Assembly (NCBI RefSeq): GCF_000153705.1
Contig: NZ_DS022272.1
Span: 1,681,839 to 1,745,838 of the forward strand
Direction of reading: 5' to 3'
Length of the DNA stretch: 64,000 nt
Source of the DNA: Fulvimarina pelagi HTCC2506
GTDB taxonomy: Bacteria > Pseudomonadota > Alphaproteobacteria > Rhizobiales > Rhizobiaceae
In this document: in pieces, positions 8,162-18,133 of the stretch
Position numbering within the stretch: the stretch's first letter is position 1
Layout: each line of letters begins with the position of its first letter
Notes under the pieces: generated by a model
The model's database searches: none
What the model was told of the DNA's origin: nothing
The model's input: the letters and a program-made list of their open reading frames with translations, nothing else
Translations under genes and position numbers: made by a program

Positions 8162-10852
8162 TCATTCTTTCGCCGCGATAGCCTTCAGCCGGTATAGAGC
8201 TTCCAGTGCCTCGCGCGGTGACAGGACGTCCGGGTCGATCGCCTTGAGGGCATCGGCGACCGGATCGACCGCCGCAGCGGCCTCTTCGTCCGCCGCGCGC
8301 TTCACCGCAGCCGAGAACAGCGGCAGATCGTCGAGGAACGTGCCGCGCTTTTCGCCCTGATCGGTGCGTTCGAGTTCGGCGAGCACGGCTTTTGCCCGTG
8401 AGACGACGGATTTCGGCAGACCGGCGAGCTTTGCGACCTGGATGCCGTAGGAACGGTCCGCCGAGCCTGGCCCGACCTCGTGCAGGAAGACGACGTCGCT
8501 CTTCCACTCCTTGACCCGCATGGTGACGTTGGATAGCCGCGAAAGGCGCTCCGACAGCGCGGTCATCTCGTGAAAGTGGGTGGCGAAGAGCGCCCGGCAA
8601 CGGTTGACCTCGTGCAGGTGCTCGACCGCCGCGAACGCGATCGAGAGGCCGTCATAAGTGGCGGTCCCCCGGCCGATCTCGTCGAGGATGACAAGCGCCC
8701 GCTCGCCGGATTGGTTCAGGATCGCGGCCGTCTCGACCATCTCGACCATGAAAGTCGAGCGGCCTTCCGCGAGTTCGTCCGACGCGCCGACGCGGGAAAA
8801 GAGCCGGTCGACAATGCCGATATGCGCCGCACCTGCAGGAACGTAAGAGCCGATTTGGGCAAGGATCGCGATCAGCGCGTTCTGGCGCAGGAAGGTGGAC
8901 TTGCCGCCCATGTTTGGGCCGGTCACAAGCCAGATGGCGCCAGCTTCGGAAGCGGCACCTGGTGGAGAGAGATCGCAGTCGTTGGCAACGAAACTCGAGC
9001 CCTGTGCCGCGGCGAGAGCAGCTTCCACCACAGGATGACGCCCGCCTTCCACTTTGAAGGCGAGGCTGTCGTCCACCTTCGGACGTACCCAGTCCTCAGA
9101 AACTGCGAAATCGGCGAGGCTCGCGGCGACGTCGATCGCACCGAGCGCGGCAGAGGCGCGCTGCAGCCGGTCGGCTTCGGACACCACCGCGTCCCGCAGC
9201 CGGTCAAAGGTCTCGAGTTCGATCCGGAGCGCGTCCGCCCCCGCGTTGACGATGCGCTCCTGCAGTTCGGCGAGTTCGCCAGTGGTAAAGCGCATTGCCG
9301 ACGCCAGCGTCTGCCGATGGATGAACCGATCCGCGTTTTCGCCCGCCATCAGCGTCTTGCCGTTCGCCTCGTTCACCTCGATGAAGAAGCCAAGCACATT
9401 GTTGTGCTTGATCTTCAGGCTGCGAATGCGGGTCTCTTCGGCAAGCCGGCCCTGGAGCTCTGCCACGAAGCGCCGGGCGTCTTCCCGCAGCGTGCGGGCT
9501 TCGTCGAGTTCAGGCAGTGCACCAGCGCGCACGAAGCCACCGTCGCGCTTCAGGAGCGGCGCCTCGTCGTCGAGAAGCTCCTCCAGCACGGTGCTGAGAT
9601 CGGCTGGCAGGGCAGCGAGTTCGGCACGGCAGTCGGCGAGTTCGGGGGGCAACTCGCCTTGAAGCGCGTCCGCAATTGCCGCCGCACCACGAAGGCCAGC
9701 TCGGATGCCGAGAAGATCCCGCGGGCCACCGCGATCGAGCGCGAGCCGCGAGAGGGCACGTTCCATATCCGGCAAACGGGCGAGATGGGCACGGGCTTCC
9801 GAGCGGAGGCTGACATCTTCGATGAAATGGCCGATCGAAGCCTGGCGCTTGGCGATACCGTCAGCATCTGTCAGCGGGCTCGAAAGACGGCTGGCGAGAA
9901 GCCGTCCGCCGACACCGCTTTTCGTGCGGTCGATGACGCCGAGAAGACTGCCTTGTCGCTTGCCCTGTGCCGATCGGGTGAGTTCGAGTGATGCACGCGT
10001 CGCGGGATCGATCTCCATCGCCGCACCGGCCAGCTGACGCTGCGGGCGTCTCAACGCCGGGCGCGCATCCAATTGCGTCTTGCCGAGATAAGCAATCAGC
10101 CCGGACGCCGCCGAAAGCTCGGCCCGCGAAAAATCGCCAAACCCGTCAAGGGTCGAGACGCCGAAGAACTTCGCGATCCGGTCTGGCGCAGTCGCGACAT
10201 CGAAATAAGCTCGCGGCTCGGGCCGCGCCCGCTTGCCGAAGCGGCGGACAAGGCCGGCAAGGCGCTCATCACCATATAGATCGTCGGAGACCACGAGTTC
10301 GGACGGCTCGATGGCCGAAATGTCGGCCTCCAGCCGGCCCTCGTCCGTCACGCCAAGACGGAAATCGCCGGTCGAAAGATCGGTCCAGGCAAGAGCATAC
10401 TCGGCGCCCTTAGCCTTGCCGCCGAGCCGGGCGACAGTCATCAGATGGTTGCCCTGCCCCGGCTCGAGCAGCGTTTCCTCCGTGATCGTCCCCGGAGTGA
10501 CGAGCCGCACGACGTCGCGCTTCACCACAGATTTCGAGCCGCGCTTCTTCGCCTCCGCCGGATCTTCCAGCTGTTCGCAGATCGCGACGCGATGGCCGAG
10601 CGAAATCAGCTTCTGAAGGTAGTCGTCGGCTGCATGGATCGGAACACCGCACATCGGGATGTCGTCGCCGAGATGCTTGCCGCGCTTCGTCAGCGTAATA
10701 CCAAGCGCGCGAGAAGCATCCTCCGCATCATCGAAGAACAGCTCGTAAAAGTCGCCCATTCGGTAGAACAGCAGACAATCCGGGTTAGCGGCCTTTATCT
10801 CGATGTACTGCGCCATCATCGGCGTCGGGGCGGTCTCGGGCGCAGCTGACAT
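8162..10852 (-). CDS. mutS: DNA mismatch repair protein MutS
   Basis: 896-residue mismatch-recognition ATPase. The N-terminal mismatch-binding loop has the diagnostic F-x-E (GDFYELF near residues 32-38). The ATPase domain shows Walker [10 protein letters not shown] near 650, the Walker B/signature [15 protein letters not shown] near 725-740, and a conserved ATHFHEM near 765. Length is normal for alphaproteobacterial MutS. ATG start at 10852. It stands alone on the minus strand, with about 300 bases of divergent intergenic DNA to the small exported protein at 11150, where both promoters must lie. Confidence 0.97.
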   Translation of the reverse strand: MSAAPETAPTPMMAQYIEIKAANPDCLLFYRMGDFYELFFDDAEDASRALGITLTKRGKHLGDDIPMCGVPIHAADDYLQKLISLGHRVAICEQLEDPAEAKKRGSKSVVKRDVVRLVTPGTITEETLLEPGQGNHLMTVARLGGKAKGAEYALAWTDLSTGDFRLGVTDEGRLEADISAIEPSELVVSDDLYGDERLAGLVRRFGKRARPEPRAYFDVATAPDRIAKFFGVSTLDGFGDFSRAELSAASGLIAYLGKTQLDARPALRRPQRQLAGAAMEIDPATRASLELTRSAQGKRQGSLLGVIDRTKSGVGGRLLASRLSSPLTDADGIAKRQASIGHFIEDVSLRSEARAHLARLPDMERALSRLALDRGGPRDLLGIRAGLRGAAAIADALQGELPPELADCRAELAALPADLSTVLEELLDDEAPLLKRDGGFVRAGALPELDEARTLREDARRFVAELQGRLAEETRIRSLKIKHNNVLGFFIEVNEANGKTLMAGENADRFIHRQTLASAMRFTTGELAELQERIVNAGADALRIELETFDRLRDAVVSEADRLQRASAALGAIDVAASLADFAVSEDWVRPKVDDSLAFKVEGGRHPVVEAALAAAQGSSFVANDCDLSPPGAASEAGAIWLVTGPNMGGKSTFLRQNALIAILAQIGSYVPAGAAHIGIVDRLFSRVGASDELAEGRSTFMVEMVETAAILNQSGERALVILDEIGRGTATYDGLSIAFAAVEHLHEVNRCRALFATHFHEMTALSERLSRLSNVTMRVKEWKSDVVFLHEVGPGSADRSYGIQVAKLAGLPKSVVSRAKAVLAELERTDQGEKRGTFLDDLPLFSAAVKRAADEEAAAAVDPVADALKAIDPDVLSPREALEALYRLKAIAAKE

Positions 10853-11149
10853 GTTCGCTCGGTCGGACAGCGGTTACGGGTGCGAGGGGGATGGTTCGCG
10901 CGTTTGGTGCATCTTTTAGACATGCCGCCCAATGGGCGAAAGGTGCAGCGGAGATTGGCTGCGACCCTTTCAACGATTTTGCGCGTCGGGTCGAACGAAT
11001 TGTGCGAGATCCATTGCGACTTGTTTGCAACGGTGCGCGAACAACCCGTTTGGTGCCGCCCGCCGCTCAACTTATCTACACAATGAGGGCGCAAAATCAT
11101 CTATCATGACCGCATGCGCCAAGAGCGCACATACACGCAGGAGCCTGCA

Positions 11150-11428
11150 ATGTCCCGGTTCGGTATCACATGGGCTGCCGCTCTCGCCGCAAGCCTCGGC
11201 TTCGTGACCGTGAGCGCGCAAGCAAAAGTCAACGTCGTTCAGTTCGCCGCCAGCAATCCGGTAGCGAACGCGTCGCTGCAGAACCCGCCGTCACTCGGCG
11301 CATCAGTTCCTTCTTCGGTCAATCTGCAGTCCATCGATGGTGCATCGAATTTCGGCTACTTCTACTACAATGGACAGCCGGTCATCGTCGATATGAGGAC
11401 GCGCGCCATCGTCAAGATCGGCGCCTGA
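11150..11428 (+). CDS. Small exported protein with DUF1236-like C-terminus
   Basis: 92 residues. A signal peptide spans residues 1-25 (ITWAAALAASLGFVTVSAQA). The C-terminal GYFYYNGQPVIVDMRTRAIVKIG resembles the end of DUF1236 proteins (a Y-Y-N-x-Q-P-V-[LIV]-V-D-x-R-T-R-x-I-V pattern), but the rest of that domain is not evident. The start at 11150 is fixed by CAGGAG six bases upstream; an earlier in-frame ATG at 11114 has no such site. Periplasmic location is likely; function unknown. Confidence 0.65.
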   Translation: MSRFGITWAAALAASLGFVTVSAQAKVNVVQFAASNPVANASLQNPPSLGASVPSSVNLQSIDGASNFGYFYYNGQPVIVDMRTRAIVKIGA

Positions 11429-11491
11429 CGCGCGAGCTTTTCACTCTCAGTCAAAACGCGCCTTGGCGCTACGCCCGAACCATTCGTGGGT

Positions 11492-12016
11492 CTAAAGCTG
11501 AAGAAACAGCGTTCTAGCGGGATCGACCGGCCGCGGAAGAACGATCCGCTTCGGCTCGATAGCGCGGTAGCCTAGGGGTGCGTAGTAGGGCGTGTCGCCG
11601 ACAAGGTATATCGCGGCGAACCCCTCCATCTTTGCCCGAGCAGCCGTGTGCCGCATCAACGCCTTGCCGATCCCTCTCCCTTTGAGGTGCGGTCGCACCG
11701 CGAGCGGTCCCAGCATCAGCGCCTTTTCTGGAGCGGAGGGAAGCTGCGTCACACGAACGGAACCGGCGATGAATTCGCCGTCGCAGGCGACGAAACATAG
11801 GTTCGGAACGACCGAAAAAAGCTCCCTCACGCGCTCGGCGGCCCGAGCGTAGCGACCCGGCCCGAAAGCATCGTCAGCGATTGTTTCCACGACCTGAGCA
11901 TCCTCGGGAGTCTCAGGTCGATAGATGATCTTCGAAAGATCCAGCGCCGGCAGGGGGCCGGTGGTCGCGGCTACGGATACCGCCGCGGCGGCGGGTCTGG
12001 CTTGTGATGACATCAT
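11492..12016 (-). CDS. GNAT family N-acetyltransferase
   Basis: 174-residue acetyl-CoA-dependent acyltransferase. The acetyl-CoA-binding motif A is clear (LAVRPHLKGRGIGKALM, near residues 98-114, with R-x-x-G-x-G/A), and the C-terminal YYAPLGYRAIEP segment is typical of the YhbS-type GNAT subfamily. The substrate is unknown. The frame is open to 12085, but the extension is Arg-rich, overlaps a long inverted repeat at 12039-12078 and looks non-coding; the ATG at 12016 is preferred although no strong ribosome-binding site is seen. Confidence 0.85.
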   Translation of the reverse strand: MMSSQARPAAAAVSVAATTGPLPALDLSKIIYRPETPEDAQVVETIADDAFGPGRYARAAERVRELFSVVPNLCFVACDGEFIAGSVRVTQLPSAPEKALMLGPLAVRPHLKGRGIGKALMRHTAARAKMEGFAAIYLVGDTPYYAPLGYRAIEPKRIVLPRPVDPARTLFLQL

Positions 12017-12038
12017 GGAACGATCGGCGATACGAGCG

Positions 12039-12078
12039 GTTCGACAGCGGGAACGGCGCTTCGCCCGTTCTGTCGAAC
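12039..12078. repeat. Long inverted repeat upstream of the GNAT gene
   Basis: GTTCGACAG (12039-12047) pairs perfectly with CTGTCGAAC (12070-12078), and the interior AACGGCG / CGCCCGTT pairs with one bulge, giving a 40-base near-continuous hairpin 23 bases before the acetyltransferase start. The 12017-12374 gap holds no gene I can support. It also holds a 6-bp hairpin at 12176-12191 and a 6-bp inverted repeat at 12329-12349 just before the GST gene. Confidence 0.5.
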
Positions 12079-12374
12079 GCCGCAAAGCGCGATGGACGGC
12101 GCTATGTGCGCCACATCTCGCTTCGTCGCTGCCGTCTGTCGATCATGTCCGTTCCTGATCACGTCTGCGAGGCCCGGTGCCCTGCGGCACCCCGAGTTTC
12201 GCCGCTTTTAGCAACCCAAAGCGGGTTCGTCCACAAGCCGAGTCACCTCCGAAATACACAGCGTTCAGCGAAGGCGTGATCGGTGCGTTCGCAGGAACAG
12301 TGCACGTGGCCTGAGTGTTGCCTCGCTTGAGTCCGCGCAAAGTGGACTCGATGAAGAAACGATAGGAGATGACG

Positions 12375-13376
12375 ATGGGCCTTCTCGTCGACGGCCAGTG
12401 GCAGGATAAATGGTACGACACGGATTCGACGGGCGGCAAGTTCGAACGTCCGACGACCGACTTCAGGGGGTGGATCACGCCTGACGGCTCGCCGGGACCG
12501 GATGGTCAGGAAGCTCAGGAAGCGGAAGCCGACCGCTACCACCTCTACGTCTCGCTCGCCTGTCCTTGGGCTCACCGCGTCCTCATTACCCGCAAGCTCA
12601 AAGGCCTGGAAGACGTCATCTCTCTCTCCGTCGTCGGCTACCATATGGGCGAGAGGGGCTGGGAGTTCTCCGAGCGCGATGGTGCTATCCCTGACACCGT
12701 CAACGGCAAGGACAAGCTCTACGAGGTCTATCTCGAGGCCGATCCGAACTACACCGGAAGAGTGACCGTGCCGGTTCTTTGGGACAAGAAACGCGCGACG
12801 ATCGTCAACAACGAGTCGGCCGAACTGATCCGCATTCTCAACACCGGCTTTTCCGAGTTCGCAGACAACACGGTCGACCTGACCCCGCCGTCGCTGCTGC
12901 CCGCAATCGACGAGATCAACGCCACCGTCTACGACAACGTCAACAACGGCGTCTACAAGACAGGGTTCGCGACCTCACAGGAGGCCTATGAGGAAGCCTT
13001 CGACGAGCTCTTCGAGACGCTGGAGATGCTGGAAAGCCGGCTGTCGAGCCAGCGATATCTCGCAGGCTCCTACCTACCGACCGAAGCGGACTGGCGACTT
13101 TTCACGACGTTGATCCGTTTCGACGCGGTCTATCACGGGCACTTCAAATGCAATGCCAAACAGATCGCCGACTACCCGAACCTTTTCGGCTATATGCTCG
13201 AACTCTTCCAATGGCCAGGGATCGCCGAAACGGTGAATTTCGACCACATCAAGGGTCATTACTATACGAGCCACAGCACCATCAATCCAACCCGTATCGT
13301 TCCGAAGGGACCCCGGCAGGATCTGACCGTGCCGCACAATCGAGACAGGCTTGTTCCGGCGGAAGAGGCCGCCTGA
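12375..13376 (+). CDS. Glutathionyl-hydroquinone reductase-type glutathione S-transferase
   Basis: 333-residue protein of the Xi-class GST family (YqjG/PcpF type), which uses glutathione to reduce glutathionyl-hydroquinones. The catalytic-Cys motif ACPWAHR is near residues 60-66, followed by the characteristic VVGYHMGERGWEF, a thioredoxin-like VTVPVLWDKK...NNESAELIRI segment, and an all-helical C-terminal domain with LPTEADWRLFTTLIRFDAVY and the closing NPTRIVPKGP. The start at 12375 is selected because AGGAG lies six bases upstream; it abuts the ATG at 12369. The enzyme probably detoxifies quinones in the cytosol. Confidence 0.9.
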   Translation: MGLLVDGQWQDKWYDTDSTGGKFERPTTDFRGWITPDGSPGPDGQEAQEAEADRYHLYVSLACPWAHRVLITRKLKGLEDVISLSVVGYHMGERGWEFSERDGAIPDTVNGKDKLYEVYLEADPNYTGRVTVPVLWDKKRATIVNNESAELIRILNTGFSEFADNTVDLTPPSLLPAIDEINATVYDNVNNGVYKTGFATSQEAYEEAFDELFETLEMLESRLSSQRYLAGSYLPTEADWRLFTTLIRFDAVYHGHFKCNAKQIADYPNLFGYMLELFQWPGIAETVNFDHIKGHYYTSHSTINPTRIVPKGPRQDLTVPHNRDRLVPAEEAA

Positions 13377-13394
13377 CCTGAAGGCGGCTCAAGC

Positions 13395-13856
13395 TCACCA
13401 GTGCGGATCGGGCGGCTCCCCATGACAGAGTTCGCCGATCCGCCGCCGGGTCGCATCAGTGACTTCTCGCGGAAGCTTCTCGATCGCAAAGAACTTCGCC
13501 TCGGCGATCTCACGGTCCGGCGTTTTCGGCTCGCTTTGGAAAACACCATCGGCGTGGAACATGAGAACGTGGTCGCGCCGCGAGTCGAGATTGTTGAAGT
13601 GCACCGAAACTAACCGCATTTCCTGCGGAACGTCGATATTCCCTTCCTCAAGAAGCTCGCGCCGCGCCGCATTCTCGGCGGTCTCGCCCGGATCGACGCC
13701 GCCGCCCGGCAAATACCAGCCCGGCACATAGGTGTGGCGAACGAGAAAGATCCGGCCCTCCAGATCGAAGGCCGCCACGCGCACGCCGAGGGTCATCGGA
13801 CGGGTCACGAGAAAGCCCAGATGCAGGAGGCGCGGAACGATTTTCTCAAAGGCCAT
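13395..13856 (-). CDS. Nudix hydrolase
   Basis: 153-residue nucleoside-diphosphate-linked-moiety hydrolase. The complete Nudix box is present (GGVDPGETAENAARRELLEE, residues ~49-68), with both catalytic Glu of the REL-x-EE core. Residues before it (RVAAFDLEGRIFLVRHTYVPGWYLPGG) are the usual Nudix beta-grasp. The substrate is not predictable. ATG at 13856 (MAFEKIVPR) is chosen over the in-frame upstream codon at 13916, which would overlap the divergent gene. Convergent with the GST gene, 18 bases apart. Confidence 0.9.
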   Translation of the reverse strand: MAFEKIVPRLLHLGFLVTRPMTLGVRVAAFDLEGRIFLVRHTYVPGWYLPGGGVDPGETAENAARRELLEEGNIDVPQEMRLVSVHFNNLDSRRDHVLMFHADGVFQSEPKTPDREIAEAKFFAIEKLPREVTDATRRRIGELCHGEPPDPHW

Positions 13857-13915
13857 CGGTTTCTCTTGGCAAGCACGGCTATAGCTAGTGCCATCAGACC
13901 CGATCAGGATAGCCA

Positions 13916-14851
13916 ATGTTCAGACTCGCCCATCTTTCGGATATCCACCTCGGCCCCCTTCCCGAGCTTTCCTTGCGCGAGCTCGCGTCCAAGCGGGTGA
14001 CGGGTTACGTGAACTGGCATCGCAACCGGCGACGCTCGATGTTCGGCGATACCTTGACCGATCTCGTGCTCGACATGAAACATCAACGACCCGACCACAT
14101 CGCGGTGACCGGCGACCTCGTCAATCTGGCGACGAAAAAAGAGACAGTCGCCGCCAGGATCTGGCTGGAGCAGCTTGGCGTCCCGCACGACGTCTCTTTG
14201 GTTCCCGGCAACCACGACGCCTATGTGCCCGGCGCACTCAAACGGTCCTTCCACGAGTGGCATGACTACCTAATCGGCGACAATCCGCTGGCGGCGATCG
14301 GCAATTCGTTTCCCTATCTGAGAGTACGCGGCAAGATCGCGATCTTCGGCGTCTCAACAGCCGAGGCGAGCGCCCCCTTCTTTGCGACGGGCTCGTTTCG
14401 CCGCGGCCAGGCACTAGCGCTCGCGAAGCTCCTCGAAAGCTGTCGCAGCACCGGCCATTTCCGCGTCGTCCTGATACACCACCCTCCGATCTCAGGTGCC
14501 GCTTCCTGGCACAAGCGGCTCATCGGCAAGCAGTTCTTCTCGAAGGTGATCCGAGACGTTGGTGCTGAACTTGTGCTACATGGGCACACTCATCTCGACA
14601 CGCTCTATTGGCTGGAGGGTCCGGGCCATCGCAAGGTTCCGGTCGTTGGCGTGCCTTCGGCGAGCCAATCTCCCGGCTCTGAAAAGCCTGCGGCGCGCTA
14701 CAATCTGTTCGAGATCGACGGGGAGCCCGGAAACTGGTCGCTCACCCAACGCGAGCGCGGCATGCGCGAGGGTCACGAAGGGGTCGACTGGCTGCGTGAG
14801 CGCCGGCTTGTCGACGATGGCCGCGCGGTGAAGGCGAAAGCCGTCGCTTAG
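13916..14851 (+). CDS. Metallophosphoesterase (calcineurin-like)
   Basis: 311-residue phosphoesterase with all the motifs of the binuclear metal site in order: HLSDIHLG (residues 6-13), VTGDLVNLA near 63, PGNHDAY near 98, LIHHPP near 184 and HGHTHLDTL near 222. Family members act on cyclic nucleotides, phospholipid head groups or nucleotides, so the substrate is open. No signal peptide, so cytosolic. CAGGA lies ~7 bases before the ATG. It is divergent from the Nudix gene, whose start is 60 bases away. Confidence 0.9.
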   Translation: MFRLAHLSDIHLGPLPELSLRELASKRVTGYVNWHRNRRRSMFGDTLTDLVLDMKHQRPDHIAVTGDLVNLATKKETVAARIWLEQLGVPHDVSLVPGNHDAYVPGALKRSFHEWHDYLIGDNPLAAIGNSFPYLRVRGKIAIFGVSTAEASAPFFATGSFRRGQALALAKLLESCRSTGHFRVVLIHHPPISGAASWHKRLIGKQFFSKVIRDVGAELVLHGHTHLDTLYWLEGPGHRKVPVVGVPSASQSPGSEKPAARYNLFEIDGEPGNWSLTQRERGMREGHEGVDWLRERRLVDDGRAVKAKAVA

Positions 14852-14929
14852 GAAGCTGAAAGAAACTGTCGATCATTGTTTTCCGGTCGCGGTGACCGCA
14901 AAGCATTCGTCACAAGCTACATAAGAGCC

Positions 14930-16984
14930 TCACGCCGCACGTTCGAGAAGACGTAGCCTCACAGATTCCCAGCGCTTTTCCGACGTTTCCTGCTCCTCGC
15001 GAATGAGTTTTTCGACGTCATCAGCCGAAAGTGGGGTGTCGTAGAGCAGGCCCTGGCCGATATCACAGCCCTGCTCCCGCATCCGCTCAGCTTGGCTCAG
15101 CGTTTCGATCCCCTCTGCGCCAGCCTTTATCCCGTACGACTTTGCAAACTTGCAGATCAACGAGACGATATCCGCCGCCCTTTCGTTCGTCTCGCTTGCC
15201 GCGACGAGTGAACGATCGATCTTGATCTTATCGAACGGGAAGTGATGGATCGATGCGAGCGAGGAGTGACCCGCCCCGAACTTAGCAAGTGCGGCAGAGA
15301 AACCGCTCTCCCGCAGCGTCTGGATGGCGTTCAGAAGCTCTTCCTCATCTCCGGAGAAGAGCGGCTCGGCAATCTCGAACTCGATGCGCTGTGGCTGAAT
15401 GTTGTGGCGCACCACAATCTCCGAAACCCGCTGCAGAAAGGACGGGTCGACGAGTTCTCTGGGCGAAACATTGATAGCCGCGAAATAGGTTTCCGGCCAC
15501 TTGGCAGCGTTCCGACAGGTCTCCTCCAGCACGAGAAGGCCTAGATCGAATATCGCGCCGTTGTTTTCAGCGAGCGGCATTATTTCGGGGGTGGCAATCT
15601 CCCCGAGGCCGAGATGACGCCAGCGAGAGAGACTTTCAAAGCCGAGCGTTCGCCCTGTCTTGAGGCAGGTGATTGGCTGAAACTCGACATGTATCTCGCC
15701 GCTTCGGATCGCGCCGTCGATATCATAGTGGATGGGCTCGGCCCGCGCGGGCTCCGAGGCGAGTTCTTCGCTGTAGACACGATAGCGTCCACGGCCTGCG
15801 TTCTTCGCCGCGTAGAGCGCCGCGTCTGCCTGACGCGTCAGGCTCTCGATGCTGATGCCGGCCGGAGACGGCAGTTTGCTGATACCGACGCTCGCTGAGA
15901 TATCGAGCCTTTGTTTACCAATGATGATCGGCACTGCGATTGCCTGCAGGATGTGCCTGCAGGCCACCTCGCCGCGGGCGACTGCCGTTTTCCCGGAAAG
16001 TACGACGGCGAACTCATCCCCGCCGATCCGGCAGACGAATTCGTCATCGTGGCAAATCTCCCGAACCCGGCTTGCTACCGTCCGAAGGAGTTCGTCCCCG
16101 ATGTGATGGCCGAGACCGTCATTGATTGATTTGAAGTTATCGAGATCGAAAAGGATAATGGCGCAATCGGCATCCTTCGGCAGTCCCGCCACGTGCCGGT
16201 CGAAACCGACGCGATTGCCGATGCCCGTGAGCCCATCGAGGCCGACCGCGCGCGCAAGGCGTCGGTTCTGGACGACGATGCGCCAGACGAGCAGCACGCA
16301 CAGTCCGATAGCGATCCCGACGATCGCACCGATCGCCAGAAAAGAGGCCTGTAGCCTTGCCTGCTCGGCAGCGACTGCATCCTGAGCCTCTTCGTTGTAA
16401 AGCGCGTTGAACTGAAGCGCGTCTGCCGCAACCCGGTAGACGTTCTCATAGACTTCGATGGAATTCGGCTCGGTCAGCCTCAGGTCGATCAGAGGTTCGA
16501 GCGCGCGAATGCCCGACTGCACGTGATTGAAATAGTTGGACAGACCTTTTGAGGCTGCCTTCATCTTGATCTGAGAAATGCGTGTGCGCAGCCGGTCGTA
16601 AAGCCCGGTGGCGTCACTCAAAGCTTCGGTAGGGTTCAAGACATCATGTTGGACGGCGAGCGTCAGCCGGAAGGCGTCGTTGATGAGACGCTCGCTTGCC
16701 GACGGGTCGAATTTGTCTGACGCGCTCTGGAGGCGGGCCTGGTTGTCCATGACGATACCCGCAGTCAGCGCTGCGAGACAGACGATGGCAACCGTGACCA
16801 AGCGGAGCAGGCGGTCGCCGCGCAGGAGTATCTTGAGCCAGCTGACACTGGGGATAGACACACGGAAGCGTTTCCGAGAACCGAGCAGCGGTCGGTCACG
16901 GCGGTCTTCGGCCTTATCGGTCGCATCCCTTCCGGACCTACCGGCGATCTTCTGCCCTGCCGGTCCGCCGCCGAGATCTCTCAT
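14930..16984 (-). CDS. Membrane diguanylate cyclase with degenerate EAL domain
   Basis: 684-residue cyclic-di-GMP signalling protein. A membrane segment at about 60-80 (VTVAIVCLAALTAGIVM) and another near 215-235 flank a ~140-residue periplasmic sensor region. The GGDEF motif is intact (IGGDEFAVVL near 322), so diguanylate cyclase activity is likely; the inhibitory RxxD site five residues upstream reads HDDE and is lost. The EAL domain keeps FESLSRW, INVSPREL, KIKID, AEGIET and a conserved Gln, but the metal-binding DDFG motif is AKFG, so phosphodiesterase activity is doubtful. ATG at 16984 is preceded by GAAGG; a GTG at 16990 is the alternative. The 16985-17308 gap holds only an AT-rich promoter-like stretch and a palindrome. 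Confidence 0.9.
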   Translation of the reverse strand: MRDLGGGPAGQKIAGRSGRDATDKAEDRRDRPLLGSRKRFRVSIPSVSWLKILLRGDRLLRLVTVAIVCLAALTAGIVMDNQARLQSASDKFDPSASERLINDAFRLTLAVQHDVLNPTEALSDATGLYDRLRTRISQIKMKAASKGLSNYFNHVQSGIRALEPLIDLRLTEPNSIEVYENVYRVAADALQFNALYNEEAQDAVAAEQARLQASFLAIGAIVGIAIGLCVLLVWRIVVQNRRLARAVGLDGLTGIGNRVGFDRHVAGLPKDADCAIILFDLDNFKSINDGLGHHIGDELLRTVASRVREICHDDEFVCRIGGDEFAVVLSGKTAVARGEVACRHILQAIAVPIIIGKQRLDISASVGISKLPSPAGISIESLTRQADAALYAAKNAGRGRYRVYSEELASEPARAEPIHYDIDGAIRSGEIHVEFQPITCLKTGRTLGFESLSRWRHLGLGEIATPEIMPLAENNGAIFDLGLLVLEETCRNAAKWPETYFAAINVSPRELVDPSFLQRVSEIVVRHNIQPQRIEFEIAEPLFSGDEEELLNAIQTLRESGFSAALAKFGAGHSSLASIHHFPFDKIKIDRSLVAASETNERAADIVSLICKFAKSYGIKAGAEGIETLSQAERMREQGCDIGQGLLYDTPLSADDVEKLIREEQETSEKRWESVRLRLLERAA

Positions 16985-17098
16985 CGTCACCTTCGCCCCA
17001 TTCGTTGGCGCAAGCTTGATGAAATTGTATTAATTTTCCCACCCATAGGCCCCAGCCATTTCAAAGGGTTGGACAAGAGACCTGTGGACGAGTTTTTA

Positions 17099-17110
17099 AA
17101 TTGCGCAATT
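17099..17110. promoter_or_regulatory. Perfect 12-bp palindrome, candidate operator
   Basis: AATTGCGCAATT is a perfect palindrome in an AT-rich island (17030-17115), 115 bases before the cyclic-di-GMP gene start. Its position suits a dimeric transcription factor, but none can be named. Confidence 0.3.
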
Positions 17111-17308
17111 GTGAGTGCGTCGGAACAAACCGTCATCTCCAGCCTGTTCGTCTCGACTGGCATTGGAGGCATCACGACAAGCGCACGTCCGAATCCGTGC
17201 GAGGCGCGACCAAGGCAACATTTGCTCGAATTGTCTCAGCACACGATACTCTGGGGCGCAGCGAAACATGTCCGAACACTGACGATCCCAGGACGAGGCG
17301 ACCGAAGC

Positions 17309-17941
17309 CTAGAGCAGGTAAAGATACGATAGCAGCAGCGGGATACCGGCACCGACGACGGTGCCGAGCAGGAACCACACGAGTCCGACGATGAAACGGC
17401 TTCCGCCACGGTCAGGCCCGTCTTGCGAAGCCGTCGTATTTTCGCTTGCAGCCATCGGCTCGACGCCACGTTCGGGCTGGGTACGCGTGCGTGCAGGATC
17501 GCTTGCTTTTTCACCGATGCCATCGTTGACGGCGAAGGCCTTGTCCCGTTCAACGATCCGTTCTGCGACGTAAGTCGTGACGTAGTCAGCGATTTTGCGC
17601 GGTTCGGTGGACTCTGCGAGGGTGACGCGCCCGAGACGCGTCTCGCGCACGAACCGATAGGTCCGTCGGTCCCGCGCCATCGTCACATGAGCGGTGCCGT
17701 CGACCCAATATCGTGACGTCGCGCCACCCGAGAGAACGAAATCGAACAGATCGTCCGCATCGAGCTCGTCGGCGATCGGCTTCATTTCCTCCGCTAGAAT
17801 CTCCAGCCGGGCACGATCAGCCTCGCGGATATCGACAACGACATCGGATCTCTGGGCTGCAGCGATCTTCGCGGCCCTTACGGCATCGGCGAGGCGCCTC
17901 GTCCCTGTAAGGGGCGTGACTTTCTCTGTGCTCTCCGCCAT
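17309..17941 (-). CDS. Conserved protein with C-terminal membrane anchor, unknown function
   Basis: 210 residues. The N-terminal ~130 residues are soluble, charged and well-structured (a DVVVDIREADRARLEILAEE helix, then FDFVLSGGATSRYWVDG, then a basic RRTYRFVRETRLGRV segment). A Pro/Ser/Thr-rich linker of ~45 residues follows, then a single hydrophobic segment at the very C-terminus (FIVGLVWFLLGTVVGAGIPLL). This topology suggests a tail-anchored inner-membrane protein with a cytoplasmic domain. I do not recognise the family. ATG at 17941 is preceded by GAGG at nine bases. Confidence 0.7.
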   Translation of the reverse strand: MAESTEKVTPLTGTRRLADAVRAAKIAAAQRSDVVVDIREADRARLEILAEEMKPIADELDADDLFDFVLSGGATSRYWVDGTAHVTMARDRRTYRFVRETRLGRVTLAESTEPRKIADYVTTYVAERIVERDKAFAVNDGIGEKASDPARTRTQPERGVEPMAASENTTASQDGPDRGGSRFIVGLVWFLLGTVVGAGIPLLLSYLYLL

Positions 17942-18133
17942 CGACGTCTGCCTCATCCGCAAAACCGAATTCCCTTTAATCTATCGGCGATGTGCGGCGG
18001 TTCCAAGATAATTGCGAGGCGAGGGTTCAGTTCTGAGATAGCAGGAGAGCGACTGTACCGCCTTACGTTTCGAAACGAACCAGTCGCTCCATTCTGGGAC
18101 ATCGTACTGGTTCAGTTTCGACACCCTGCTTTC

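Noticed and set aside
8570-9991. 473-codon open frame antisense to mutS
   Set aside because: Shadow frame of mutS with no domain or start signal.
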